Positions 26,644 through 35,572 of a stretch of DNA of 64,000 nt are shown here, in pieces (the first letter of the stretch is position 1; each line of letters begins with the position of its first letter). Source of the stretch: an uncultured Planctomycetota bacterium (GTDB taxonomy: Bacteria; Planctomycetota; Phycisphaerae; UBA1845; Fen-1342); the NCBI GenBank assembly GCA_900696525.1, contig CAADGL010000009.1:1-64000 (forward strand), in the 5' to 3' direction. The translations under genes and the position numbers were made by a program. Under the pieces are notes generated by a model. It did no database searches. It worked only from the letters and a program-made list of their open reading frames with translations, and was not told where the DNA came from.

Positions 26644-26770
26644 TCCGGATTCCTCGGCCGCCGCCTGGCGGCACGCGGTACAATTCAGCGCTGGAGTCGA
26701 CGCTCACGCCCTTCAATTCGGCTCGATCGCGGGCCTCGCACCCCGCGGGTCGAGGCCAGGAGCGACAACC

Positions 26771-28972
26771 ATGCACGCCGCAGGCCTGCTGATCGGAATC
26801 GCCCACGTTCTCTTCGTCTCAGATGTGCCGCCGCAATTCGAGCCTGGCTGCGGCCACGCCAAGTGTGCGGCGACGCATCCGTGGGCGCTGCCGCCGGGGG
26901 TCGGCGAGCCGGCGGGGGTGGACGAAACGGACGTGCTGCATCACCACCTGGACCTGTCGATCTACCCGACGGCAGAGTCGCTGGCGGGTTCGAACCGGAT
27001 GACGATCCGCAGCCTGGCGGACGGGCTGTCGAGCTTCACGTTCTGGCTGAGCGACACGTTCAGCATCTCGGCCGTGCGGCGGGACGGCGTCGACGCGGCG
27101 TTCGAGCGGCTGGACAGCCGGAGGGTGCGGGTGACGCTCGAACCGCCGGTGGGGATCGACGAAACGTTCGAGCTGTACGTGGAGTACGCCGGGATTCCGC
27201 AGGCGGAGGGCTTCGGCTCGATCCGGTTTCACACGCGCAACAGCGGGGCGCGGACGGTGTGGACGCTGAGCGAGACGGACTTCGCCTATACGTGGTGGCC
27301 GAACAAGGGCGCGGGGAACCTGGACAAGACCACCGCCGACCTGTGGTTCACGGTGCCCGACACGATGGTTGTGGCGTCGAACGGCCTGCTCCAGGGCGTG
27401 GATGACGTCAGCGGCGGGCAGAAGCGCTACCGGTGGAAGACGACCTACCCGACGGCAACGTACCTGTACTCGTTCGTGGCGACGAACTTCGAGCAGTTCG
27501 GGACGACGTGGAACTACGGCGACGTCAGCATGCCGCTGGAGTTCTTCATCTATCCGGAGAGCAACAACTCCGCGAACCGCGATGCCTGGCTCCAGAACGC
27601 GTCGATGCTCACCGTTTTCAGCGACCGGTTCGGCGTGTACCCGTTCGCGGACGAGAAGTACGGGATGGCGCAGTTCAGTTGGGGCGGTGGGATGGAGCAC
27701 CAGACGATCACCAGCCAGGGCGGGTTCTGGGAGAGCGTCACGGCCCATGAGCTGGCTCACCAGTGGTGGGGCGACATGATCACTTGCGCCTTCTGGAACG
27801 ATATCTGGCTCAACGAGGGCTTCGCGACCTATGGCGAGGCGATCTGGTACGAGAATCGCTCCGGCAGCCCGGACGAGGCGGCGCTGCACGATCACATGGC
27901 CGCGCGCCGCCCCGGAACCTTCAACGGCAGCGTCTACGTCTACGACCCGTCCGACCTCAACGCGATCTTCAACAGCGACATGGTCTATCGCAAGGGCGCC
28001 TGGGTGCTGCACATGCTGCGGCACGTCGTCGGCGACGAGGCCTTCTTCGACATTCTCGCGGCCTACCGCGAGGCCTACGCCTTCGGCGCCGCCACCACCG
28101 CCGACTTCCAGCTCGTCGCCGAACAGACGGTGGGGCAGGACCTCGACTGGTACTTCGAGCCCTGGGTCTACGGCATCGGCGCGCCGAACTATCGCTACGC
28201 CTGGCGGCAGAGCGTCGTGGCGGGACGCAACTTCGTGGAGCTGTACGTCCGGCAGGTGCAGAACCCCAGTTGGCCCGTCTTCACCATGCCGATCGACATC
28301 CGCACGACGACCGCGGGTGTGCCGACCACGCACGTCGTCTGGAACGACGCCGCGGCCGAGCACCTGCTGTTCGAGACCAGCGGCCCGGTGAGCGCGCTGG
28401 CCTTCGACCCGAACAACTGGATTCTGCACAACCCGACGCAGACCATTGCCTTCGTCGAGGGGCCGCCGAAGATCGTCGAGATTTCGCCCCCGCCGGCCGG
28501 CGAAGTCACCGGGCAGCAGGCGGCGACCGTGAGCATCGTGTTTCACAAGGCTGTCGCGGCCCAGGCGGGCGACTTCAGCATCAGCGGCGGCGTCTTCGGC
28601 GACGTCGCATTCGAGTTTGCCTACGACGGCGCGTCGCAGAAGGCGACGCTGACCGCGGGCGAGCCGCTGCGGCCCGACGTGTACACGATCTCCGTGCTCG
28701 ACAGCGTGAAAGACGTCGCCGCCGGCCTGGCGCTCGATGGCGAGCTGCTGGCCGCCGGTCTGCCCAGCGGCGACGGCCTCCCGGGCGGGGCCGCCGTGTG
28801 GCAGATCGTCGTCGGGCCGCCGGGCGACCTGAGCGGCGACGGCTACGTCGACCAGACCGACCTGGGAATCCTGCTGAGCGCGTACGGGTTGAGCGCCGGC
28901 GGTGACCTGGACGGCGACGGGATCACTGGGCAGAGCGACCTCGGGATCCTGTTGGCGCACTACGGGCTGTGA
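26771..28972 (+). CDS. Secreted M1-family aminopeptidase with dockerin-like C-terminus
   Basis: A 733-residue product with a short signal peptide. The M1 beta domain (about 55-245) is followed by the catalytic domain, with GGMEH (306-310, equivalent to GAMEN) and HELAHQWWGD with zinc ligands His326, His330 and Glu349. M1 enzymes remove N-terminal residues from peptides. After about residue 560 comes an Ig-like beta domain (about 575-675). The last 50 residues are paired EF-hand repeats (GDLSGDGYVDQTDLGILL and [18 protein letters not shown]). The combination suggests an extracellular or surface-held peptidase. Confidence 0.87.
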   Translation: MHAAGLLIGIAHVLFVSDVPPQFEPGCGHAKCAATHPWALPPGVGEPAGVDETDVLHHHLDLSIYPTAESLAGSNRMTIRSLADGLSSFTFWLSDTFSISAVRRDGVDAAFERLDSRRVRVTLEPPVGIDETFELYVEYAGIPQAEGFGSIRFHTRNSGARTVWTLSETDFAYTWWPNKGAGNLDKTTADLWFTVPDTMVVASNGLLQGVDDVSGGQKRYRWKTTYPTATYLYSFVATNFEQFGTTWNYGDVSMPLEFFIYPESNNSANRDAWLQNASMLTVFSDRFGVYPFADEKYGMAQFSWGGGMEHQTITSQGGFWESVTAHELAHQWWGDMITCAFWNDIWLNEGFATYGEAIWYENRSGSPDEAALHDHMAARRPGTFNGSVYVYDPSDLNAIFNSDMVYRKGAWVLHMLRHVVGDEAFFDILAAYREAYAFGAATTADFQLVAEQTVGQDLDWYFEPWVYGIGAPNYRYAWRQSVVAGRNFVELYVRQVQNPSWPVFTMPIDIRTTTAGVPTTHVVWNDAAAEHLLFETSGPVSALAFDPNNWILHNPTQTIAFVEGPPKIVEISPPPAGEVTGQQAATVSIVFHKAVAAQAGDFSISGGVFGDVAFEFAYDGASQKATLTAGEPLRPDVYTISVLDSVKDVAAGLALDGELLAAGLPSGDGLPGGAAVWQIVVGPPGDLSGDGYVDQTDLGILLSAYGLSAGGDLDGDGITGQSDLGILLAHYGL

Positions 28973-29004
28973 GCGGGTTCAGGGATAGCCTCATGTGCCT
29001 TGAG

Positions 29005-29029
29005 GCCGGGGCGGGGACAGCCCGGCTTT
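29005..29029 (+). terminator. Hairpin after the aminopeptidase gene
   Basis: GCCGGG and CCCGGC form a 6-bp stem around a 10-nt loop, followed by TTT, 32 nt after the stop codon. It is short but GC-only. A similar palindrome lies at 42352-42373. Confidence 0.4.
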
Positions 29030-29148
29030 GACGTAGTGCTTGCCTCGTCACCGGCGCCGGGAATCCGAGCCCGGCTTCTTCCGTCCTAATGATGCTTCAT
29101 GCAAGAGATCGCGTACCAACATGTCCGCTGCGCCTTTATACTGCCCCC

Positions 29149-29415
29149 GTGGCCCTCGACCAGAAACGCCGCCGGGAGCTCGTCGCCGCCGGACACGCGC
29201 TGCGGGCGACGATCAGCGTGTCGGCGGAGGGGGTGTCGGAGGGCCTGGTCGCGCACGTTCGCGAGGCGCTGGCCCACCACGAGCTGGTGAAGGTGCGCGT
29301 TCAGACTGAAGACCGCGCGGATTGCGACCGCATCGCGGCGGAGCTTGCCAGGGCGCTGGGCTGCGAGCTGGTGCAGCGCGTGGGGCGCGTCGCCCTGCTG
29401 CACCGGGCGGACTGA
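29149..29415 (+). CDS. yhbY: CRM-domain RNA-binding protein YhbY
   Basis: An 88-residue product, start GTG at 29149. It matches the CRS1-YhbY domain: KRRRELVAAGHALRATISV, then VREALAHHELVKVRVQ, and a C-terminal helix-strand ending VGRVALLHR. YhbY binds the pre-50S ribosome and 23S rRNA precursor. The conserved GxxG loop is present only in altered form (SAEGVSEGL), which is noteworthy. A TATACT box ends 6 nt before the start codon, so the transcript may be leaderless. Confidence 0.8.
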   Translation: MALDQKRRRELVAAGHALRATISVSAEGVSEGLVAHVREALAHHELVKVRVQTEDRADCDRIAAELARALGCELVQRVGRVALLHRAD

Positions 29416-29447
29416 CGCGCGCATTCCGCCACGGGAGAAGTTCGCCG

Positions 29448-30758
29448 ATGCGTTGCGTTCGACCCGCGCTGGCCGCCGGCGTGCTGCTGGCGATGGTTGG
29501 GGTAGTCGGGTGTCCGCCGCGGATGGTTGATCCGGAAGCGGTTGAGATCGAGCTGCGCCGCGTGGCCGAAGGACTGGTTGCGCCGCTGGCGCTGGCCGAG
29601 CTGCCGGATGGGTCGGCGCGAGTGCTGATCGCGCAGCAGCACGGCGTCGTGGTGCTCGCCGGGCCGACAGCCGGCGACCCGGTGCGCGTCGTCCTGGACC
29701 TTCGGGACCGGCTGACGCCGCTCAACGCCGTGTTCGACGAGCGCGGATTGCTTGGGCTGGCGTTGCATCCGCGGTTCTCAGACAACGGACGGTTGTTCGT
29801 TTACTACACCGCGCCGCCGGGGGACGATCTTCCCGCGGGCAGCAACTGCGAGGCGCGCGTCTCCGAGTTCCGCATCGTCGGCGACCTGCCCAGCGCCGAC
29901 CCGGCCGGCGAGCGCATCATCCTGCGCATCGCCCAGCCGCAGGCCAACCACAATGGCGGGCAGCTCACGTTCGGGCAAGACAACTACCTGTACATCTCAA
30001 CCGGCGACGGCGGCGGCGCCGGCGACGACGGCCCGGGCCACACGCCGGGCCTGGGGAACGCGCAGGATCGCTCGACGTTGCTCGGAAAAATCCTGCGGAT
30101 CGACGTCGATGGGGCCGCGCCATACGCGATTCCGGCGGATAACCCGTTCGCCGGCGAGGCGGGTGCGCGGGCAGAGATCTGGGCGTACGGCTTCCGTAAC
30201 CCGTGGCGCTTCTCGTTCGACATGGGCCCGACGGGCCAGGTCCGGTTGTTCGCGGGCGATGTCGGCCAGTCTTTGCGCGAGGAAGTGAACCTGGTGGAGC
30301 GCGGCGGAAACTACGGGTGGCGCGTGCGCGAGGGCACGTTGTGCTTCGACCCGGCCAGCCCGGCTACGCCGCCCGCGGAATGCCCCGCCGCGGGGGCCGA
30401 CGGCGAGCCGCTGATCGATCCGATCATCGAGTATGACCATCGCGTGGGGATCTCGGTGATCGGCGGCTTCGTGTATCGCGGGGCGGACGCGCCGGCGCTG
30501 CGCCGCACGTACATTTTCGGCGATTACAGTACGGGCTTCGCCGTCGCGGACGGGCGGCTCTTCGCGGCCCGGCAGGACGAATCCGGCGCGTGGCGCTACT
30601 CGGAGCTGGCGGTGGCCGGGCGCGAGGGCGGGCGGCTGGGCGAGTACCTGCTGGCGTTCGGACGCGATTCGCGGGGTGAAGTGTACATCCTGACGCAGGC
30701 TGTCAGCGGTCCGGCCGGCGCCACAGGATCGGTTTACAGGATCGTGGGCGCGGAGTGA
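29448..30758 (+). CDS. PQQ-dependent sugar dehydrogenase-like lipoprotein
   Basis: A 436-residue product with a lipoprotein signal peptide (lipobox VVGC, Cys about residue 22). It is a six-bladed glucose/sorbosone dehydrogenase-type beta-propeller. Recognisable parts are RGLLGLALHPRFSDNGRLFV, NHNGGQLTFGQDNYLYIS with the expected catalytic-site His, GDGGGAGD, and YGFRNPWRFSFD. Such enzymes oxidise sugars with PQQ and pass electrons to an acceptor. The ATG at 29448 has GGGAGAAG upstream. It is followed after 3 nt by a cytochrome c lipoprotein gene, a plausible electron acceptor. PQQ binding is not proven. Confidence 0.83.
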   Translation: MRCVRPALAAGVLLAMVGVVGCPPRMVDPEAVEIELRRVAEGLVAPLALAELPDGSARVLIAQQHGVVVLAGPTAGDPVRVVLDLRDRLTPLNAVFDERGLLGLALHPRFSDNGRLFVYYTAPPGDDLPAGSNCEARVSEFRIVGDLPSADPAGERIILRIAQPQANHNGGQLTFGQDNYLYISTGDGGGAGDDGPGHTPGLGNAQDRSTLLGKILRIDVDGAAPYAIPADNPFAGEAGARAEIWAYGFRNPWRFSFDMGPTGQVRLFAGDVGQSLREEVNLVERGGNYGWRVREGTLCFDPASPATPPAECPAAGADGEPLIDPIIEYDHRVGISVIGGFVYRGADAPALRRTYIFGDYSTGFAVADGRLFAARQDESGAWRYSELAVAGREGGRLGEYLLAFGRDSRGEVYILTQAVSGPAGATGSVYRIVGAE

Positions 30759-30761
30759 TCC

Positions 30762-31214
30762 ATGCGAAAGACACGCGGCGCCGTGCGGCGCCTTCTGGCG
30801 GCGGGGTTGTTCGTCGGGTGCGGGCTCGCCGCGACGGGCTGCCCGAACACCAGCCCCGACCCGAACGACCCGAACGGCGGCGCGGGGGCCGTATCGTTCG
30901 CGGCGGACATCGTGCCGATCCTGACGGCGCACTGCGCCGGTTGCCACAGCCCCGGGGGCTTCGCGTTCACCTTCATCACGATGGACCTGCGCGCCGCCAA
31001 CGCCTATCAGAACCTCGTCGGCGTCGCCAGCGTGCAAGCGAGCGGACGCGTGCGCATCGTGCCGGGGGACGCGACGGCCAGCTACCTGATCGAGAAGGTG
31101 ACGCAGGACCAGCCGCAGGTCGGCGCGCGCATGCCGCTCAACCGCGACCCGCTCTCCGAAGCTGAGATCGCGCTGCTGCGCGACTGGATCGACGCCGGCG
31201 CGCCGAACAACTGA
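30762..31214 (+). CDS. Planctomycete-type cytochrome c lipoprotein
   Basis: A 150-residue product with a lipobox (AATGC, Cys about 27), an Asp/Asn/Pro-rich linker and one CxxCH heme site (CAGCH) in the context ADIVPILTAHCAGCHSPGG. The end, MPLNRDPLSEAEIALLRDWI, supplies a candidate Met ligand and the final helix. This fits the PSCyt1-type domain of planctomycete surface proteins. It starts 3 nt after the sugar dehydrogenase-like gene, so the two are co-transcribed and may act as donor and acceptor at the envelope. Confidence 0.88.
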   Translation: MRKTRGAVRRLLAAGLFVGCGLAATGCPNTSPDPNDPNGGAGAVSFAADIVPILTAHCAGCHSPGGFAFTFITMDLRAANAYQNLVGVASVQASGRVRIVPGDATASYLIEKVTQDQPQVGARMPLNRDPLSEAEIALLRDWIDAGAPNN

Positions 31215-31237
31215 CGCGAAACTCGAGGCCCGCGCGC

Positions 31238-32020
31238 ATGAGCCCGCCGACTTCGAATGACGAAGTCACCGCACGCTTCTCGGACCGCGTGGGCGATTAC
31301 GTGCGCTGCCGCCCCGGCTATCCGCCGGAAGTCATCGCGTGCCTGGTCGAGCGGCATGGCCTGCGCCCGGAGCAGACGGTGGCGGACGTGGGCTCAGGAA
31401 CCGGCATCTGGACGGAGTGCCTGCTGCGACGCGGTCACCGCGTCTATGCCGTCGAGCCGAACGCGCCGATGCGCGCCGCCGCCGAGCGCCGCCTGGGGTC
31501 CGACGCGCGTTTCGTCAGCATCGCGGGCACGGCCGAGGCCACGACCCTGCCGGATGCGAGCGTCGACTGGGTGACGGCGGCGCAGGCGTTTCACTGGTTC
31601 GACCCGCCGCGCTGCCGCGCCGAGTTCCGCCGCATCCTGAGCAGCCCGGCGGGGCTCGTGGTGCTGATCTGGAACAACCGGCGCGAGGACACGCCGTTCC
31701 TGGCGGCGTATGAGCAGCTCCTGCAAGCGCACGGCACGGACTACGCGGCCGTGAAGCACGAGCGCGTCGAGAAGGACGGCAGCCTCGAGCGGCTGTTCGG
31801 CGGCTCGCACTACGCGCGGCACGTCTTCGCAAACGCCCAGGAGTTAGACTACGCGGGCCTCGAGGGGCGGACGCTCTCGGCCTCGTACACCCCGCGCGAG
31901 GGCGACCCGCGGCGGGCGGCGCTGCTGGCCGCGCTGCGGCGGGTGTTCGACGAGCACGAGCAGGCCGGGCGCGTGCGGGTGCTGTACGAGGCGCGCGTCT
32001 ATGTCGGGCCGCTGCGCTGA
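31238..32020 (+). CDS. Class I SAM-dependent methyltransferase
   Basis: A 260-residue product with the UbiE/Methyltransf_11-like fold. Motif I is VADVGSGTGIWTECLLRRG (about 49-67), the acidic end of strand 2 is VYAVEPN, and motif IV/post-I resembles AQAFHWFDP, typical of a family of uncharacterised methyltransferases. Substrate unknown. It lies 23 nt after the cytochrome gene with a GAGG site. Confidence 0.85.
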   Translation: MSPPTSNDEVTARFSDRVGDYVRCRPGYPPEVIACLVERHGLRPEQTVADVGSGTGIWTECLLRRGHRVYAVEPNAPMRAAAERRLGSDARFVSIAGTAEATTLPDASVDWVTAAQAFHWFDPPRCRAEFRRILSSPAGLVVLIWNNRREDTPFLAAYEQLLQAHGTDYAAVKHERVEKDGSLERLFGGSHYARHVFANAQELDYAGLEGRTLSASYTPREGDPRRAALLAALRRVFDEHEQAGRVRVLYEARVYVGPLR

Positions 32021-32064
32021 TCGCCCGCGGCCGACGACGGCGCTCGGGCGTGGCGAAAGGCGAG

Positions 32065-32093
32065 TTGTTCAGATAGCGGCGATGTCGTATAGT
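32065..32093 (+). promoter_or_regulatory. Promoter for the multiheme cytochrome operon
   Basis: TTGTTC (32065-32070) and TATAGT (32088-32093) are 17 bp apart. The predicted start of transcription (about 32100) is only about 5 nt before the ATG at 32105, which has no ribosome site. The mRNA may be leaderless. Confidence 0.65.
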
Positions 32094-32104
32094 CGCGCCC
32101 GTTC

Positions 32105-32794
32105 ATGGTCAGCACGCTGAACACGATTCCTACGCCTCGCTCGCCGGCGGCGGTCCGTCATGCGCTGCTCCTCCTGAGCGCCACGCTGCTGCTGAGCGGC
32201 GTCATCTGGCAGGCCGAGCCGCCGCGCGAAGCGCCCGCGGCGCCGCCGACGGCCGTCGCCGACACCGCGGCGATCGAGCGCCGCGCCGGGGGCATCGTCG
32301 GGAGCAAGCACGACTTCACGCAAGGCGGCGCGGCGGTGCGCGACCTGTGCCTCCCGTGTCACACGCCGCATATCACGGCGTCGGAGGCGCCGCTGCTGAC
32401 GCAGCGCGCCAGCGGGCGGATGCGGCCGCGCGGCTACGGCGCGATGGGCATCGAGCTCGACGCCGCCTCGCTGCTATGTCTTAGCTGTCACGACGGCGTG
32501 ATCGCGACGGACGTGTTTACCGGCCCGCACGCGATGAGCTGGGCGGAGCGCAGCGGCGGTGGAGCCGCTCCGGGGGCGAGCCGCCTGACGAGCCATCCGG
32601 TCGGCATCGAGTATCCGAGCGGCGCCCCCCGATACGCGTCGGCGACGACAGTGAACGCCGCCGGCCTGAAGCTTCCGAACGGGCGGATCCAGTGCACGAC
32701 GTGTCACGATCCTCACAACACGCACAACCACGCCGGGATGCTGACGATCTCCAATGCGCGCAGCCGCCTGTGCCTGACGTGCCACCGGCTGTGA
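32105..32794 (+). CDS. Tetraheme cytochrome c, secreted
   Basis: A 229-residue product with an N-terminal signal/anchor helix (about residues 18-36). It has four CxxCH heme sites (CLPCH, CLSCH, CTTCH, CLTCH) with nearby His for axial ligation. They lie in the pattern of doubled CxxCH domains, with ITASEAPLL-type spacers and a SHPVGIEYP segment. It is probably periplasmic and passes electrons to the octaheme protein downstream, whose start overlaps its stop (GTGA at 32791-32794). Confidence 0.85.
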   Translation: MVSTLNTIPTPRSPAAVRHALLLLSATLLLSGVIWQAEPPREAPAAPPTAVADTAAIERRAGGIVGSKHDFTQGGAAVRDLCLPCHTPHITASEAPLLTQRASGRMRPRGYGAMGIELDAASLLCLSCHDGVIATDVFTGPHAMSWAERSGGGAAPGASRLTSHPVGIEYPSGAPRYASATTVNAAGLKLPNGRIQCTTCHDPHNTHNHAGMLTISNARSRLCLTCHRL

Positions 32795-34710
32795 AGCCGC
32801 GCGGCGTCCGGTGCGGCAGGGCGCGGCGACGCGGGACCGCGCTGCGTCTCGGCCTGGCGGGCGCTTGCGCGGCGTCGGCCATCGCCGCCGCCTGGGGCTG
32901 CAACCGCGCCGAGCCGGCCGTCGATCGCCGCGTGCGCGTGGCCGACGTGCCTGGCGGGCAGCCGGTCGTGAATCTCGGGAACCTGCGCCTGACGCCGCCG
33001 CCTTCGCGCTTCGAGGTGCAACTGGCGGAGTTCCTGTTCGGCGCGGCGCCCGCGGCGGGTCCGGGCCTCATCAAACCCGTCGATCTCATCGCCGACGCGG
33101 CGGGCGTGCGCGTCAGTGACGGCGGCCACGCGGGCGTGCTGGCGCTCGGCAGCGCCGGCGATTATCTGCGCGGCGTGACGCTGCAACCCCCGCCCACCGC
33201 CCCGGCCGGGCTGCACCGCGCCCCGGACGGCGACCTGCTCGTCGCGGACGTCGGCGCCGCATGCGTCTGGCGATACGCCGGCGACGGGCGCCTCCGGCTG
33301 CGATACGCGCCACCGGCGGACGTGCCGTTCAAACCCGCGGGCATCGCGTGCGTCGCGGAAGAGGTGTGGGTGTCGAATTCCGCGGCGCACCGAATCGAGG
33401 TCTTCGCCGCCGGCGGCGTGTGGCGCAGGGCCATCGGGCGCCGCGGCCGCGGGCCGGCGGAATTCAGCGTGCCGCTCGGAATAACCCGCGACGCCGCCGG
33501 GAATGTGCTGGTCGTGGACATGTTCAACCGGCGCGTGCAGGTGCTCGACGCCGACGGCCGCTGGGTGCGGGATATCGGCGGTCCGGGCGAGCAGCCCGGT
33601 CGCTTTGCCCGGCCGAAGGCCGTCGCCGTCGGGCCGGACGGCGTCGTGTTCGTCAGCGACGCGGCCTCGCAATGCGTTCACGCCTTCGACGAGCGCGGCC
33701 GCGTGCTGCTGGCGTTTGGCGGGGCGGCAGACGGCGAGGACGCCTTGGCCATGCCCGCGGGCCTGGCGGTCATGCCGGGGCGCGTGAGCACGAACCGTGC
33801 ACCGCCGGAGTCCTTCTCGGCCGGCTATGCCGTCCTCGTCGTCGAGCAGATGGCGCGCCCCGGCGTGCGGGTGTTCGCGTGGCGCGGCGTGCCGGAGGCT
33901 CTGCCCGCGTCGCCCGCGTGGCTGGTGCCGCGCGGGAAGAAGCCCGCGACCGTCGACAGCCCGCACTGGCGTGCCGACGGCTGCCGCCAGTGCCACGCGG
34001 TGGACACGGCGGGGGGCCTCGCGCCGATCGCCGCGGACCGCGTCGATGCGCTCTGCGTGTCATGCCACGACGGCGTCCGCGCCTCGGCGGAGTCTCACCC
34101 CGTCGGCTGGCCCGCCGAAGGACCGCGCACACGCGCCGTCGCCGGCTGGCCGCTGGTCGAGGGACGCATCGGCTGCCTGACCTGCCACGACATGCGCGGG
34201 CATTGCAGCGAACCGGCGCGACGGCCGGCGGAGAACCCCGGGTTGCTGCGCGGCTACGACGCCGCGGCGCCTCTGGATTTCTGCACGCGCTGCCATGTCG
34301 CGGAGCAATGGCGCATCAATCCGCACGCCGGCGATCCCGTTGTCGGCCAGCGGCGCGACGCGCTGTGCGGCGCCTGTCACGACGCCACGCCCGAGCTGCG
34401 AGACGGACAGCGGCGTGGGGGCGGGGGGCTGCGGCAGGAGACAACGGCGTTGTGCCTGAACTGCCACGCGATGCACGCCGACCCTGCGCCGCATGGGCAC
34501 CTGGGTGTCGCCACGGACGCGCTTCGGAGTCGTGATCTGCTGCCGCTGGAAGACGGGCGCATCACCTGCGCGACGTGCCACAACCCGCACGCGCCGGGCG
34601 TCTTTCCCGATGGGACGCCGCTGGAGGCGCGCGCCGCGGCGGAGGCGGACGCGGCGGTGGGCCTGCGGCTCGATTACGCGGATCTCTGCCGCGACTGCCA
34701 CCCGAAGTGA
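32791..34710 (+). CDS. NHL beta-propeller/octaheme cytochrome c fusion lipoprotein
   Basis: A 639-residue product, start GTG overlapping the preceding stop. The N-terminus has an Arg-rich start and a hydrophobic segment ending AAAWGC, a plausible lipobox. Residues about 75-370 form NHL-type propeller blades (for example GNVLVVDMFNRRVQVLDADG and PAGIACVAEEVWVSNSAAHR). The C-terminal third carries eight CxxCH sites (CRQCH, CVSCH, CLTCH, CTRCH, CGACH, CLNCH, CATCH, CRDCH), two of them with NPH or DG contexts of multiheme cytochromes. Fusion of an NHL propeller to an octaheme domain suggests an electron carrier or reductase with a docking platform, at the outside of the cell. Partner unknown. Confidence 0.82.
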   Translation: MKPRGVRCGRARRRGTALRLGLAGACAASAIAAAWGCNRAEPAVDRRVRVADVPGGQPVVNLGNLRLTPPPSRFEVQLAEFLFGAAPAAGPGLIKPVDLIADAAGVRVSDGGHAGVLALGSAGDYLRGVTLQPPPTAPAGLHRAPDGDLLVADVGAACVWRYAGDGRLRLRYAPPADVPFKPAGIACVAEEVWVSNSAAHRIEVFAAGGVWRRAIGRRGRGPAEFSVPLGITRDAAGNVLVVDMFNRRVQVLDADGRWVRDIGGPGEQPGRFARPKAVAVGPDGVVFVSDAASQCVHAFDERGRVLLAFGGAADGEDALAMPAGLAVMPGRVSTNRAPPESFSAGYAVLVVEQMARPGVRVFAWRGVPEALPASPAWLVPRGKKPATVDSPHWRADGCRQCHAVDTAGGLAPIAADRVDALCVSCHDGVRASAESHPVGWPAEGPRTRAVAGWPLVEGRIGCLTCHDMRGHCSEPARRPAENPGLLRGYDAAAPLDFCTRCHVAEQWRINPHAGDPVVGQRRDALCGACHDATPELRDGQRRGGGGLRQETTALCLNCHAMHADPAPHGHLGVATDALRSRDLLPLEDGRITCATCHNPHAPGVFPDGTPLEARAAAEADAAVGLRLDYADLCRDCHPK

Positions 34711-34714
34711 GCGT

Positions 34715-35572
34715 TCACCACTCGCGCCAGTCGGGCACGTAGTACGGGTCGTTGGTGCGGCCGATGGAGCCGATGCGGAAGAGCGGCGAGGTGATGCGGC
34801 CGTTGCCGGGCCCGAGCGAGCGCACGTGGCCGTCGACGAAGGTCGCGTTGGCGCGCCACTCGTGGCGGAAGGAGGTCGTGGGCGATTCGTTCTCGCTCCA
34901 GCCGCCGAAGCCCTGGTAGAGCATGGGCGGATCGAGCAGGGCGCAGTTCTTGAGCCAGCCGCCCCAGTCGAGCATGGTGTCGCTGAAGGCCAGGACGCGC
35001 GACGGCGCCGAGACCGTCTCCATCGTGCGCCAGGGGCGTTTGCCGATCAGGTCGGCCCAGCCGGGCGTGTGCTTCGGCGAGAGGTAGTAGCCGTTGTAGC
35101 CGTAGGTGCTGGTCAGCGTCTTGGACTGCCCCTGCATGATCTCGAAGGTTCCCGGTGGTTGCACGGGGCACTCGTAGACGCTGGCGTGCCGCAGGTCGCT
35201 GGCGATGTAGGGCCAGGTGAGGCCGCGCGTCACGTCGACGCCCGCCGGCTCGTCGCGGCCCCACCAGTAGGTGACGTGCGGCGAGTCGGGCGTGGTCTGC
35301 CAGTAGGCCAGCGGAATGGCGCGCCCGCGATGGTCCGCCGCGTACTGGTGCAGCGCCAGTCCGAACTGGCGGAGATTGGTGGCACACTTCGTGCGCAGGG
35401 CCTGCTGACGGGCGCGGGCCAGACCGGGCAGCAGCATGGCCAGCAGCAGGGCGATGATCGCGACGACGACCAGCAGTTCGACCATGGTGAACGCGGCCCG
35501 GAGCGTGCGCTGGGTGCGCCGCCGCAAAGCCGCCGGAATGCGTGCCTGGTTGTCGTCGCCGTCTACGGACAC
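34715..35572 (-). CDS. Prepilin-like protein with H-X9-DG motif (DUF1559-related)
   Basis: A 285-residue product. After a basic leader of about 26 residues comes the prepilin motif [20 protein letters not shown], in which Ala rather than Gly precedes Phe. The C-terminal domain carries [19 protein letters not shown] and, near the end, [13 protein letters not shown]. This is the H-X9-DG motif of the large planctomycete family of pseudopilin-like proteins. The start is GTG at 35572, overlapping the 3' end of the beta-propeller gene by 10 nt. It is the third gene behind the cobalamin riboswitch. It converges on the octaheme cytochrome gene with 4 nt between stops. Confidence 0.8.
   Translation of the reverse strand: MSVDGDDNQARIPAALRRRTQRTLRAAFTMVELLVVVAIIALLLAMLLPGLARARQQALRTKCATNLRQFGLALHQYAADHRGRAIPLAYWQTTPDSPHVTYWWGRDEPAGVDVTRGLTWPYIASDLRHASVYECPVQPPGTFEIMQGQSKTLTSTYGYNGYYLSPKHTPGWADLIGKRPWRTMETVSAPSRVLAFSDTMLDWGGWLKNCALLDPPMLYQGFGGWSENESPTTSFRHEWRANATFVDGHVRSLGPGNGRITSPLFRIGSIGRTNDPYYVPDWREW

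Noticed and set aside
29033-29047. GTAGTGCTTGCCTCG, similar to the MITE terminal repeat GTAGTGCCTCGC
   Set aside because: It needs a 3-base insertion to match and has no partner repeat nearby; at most a decayed remnant.
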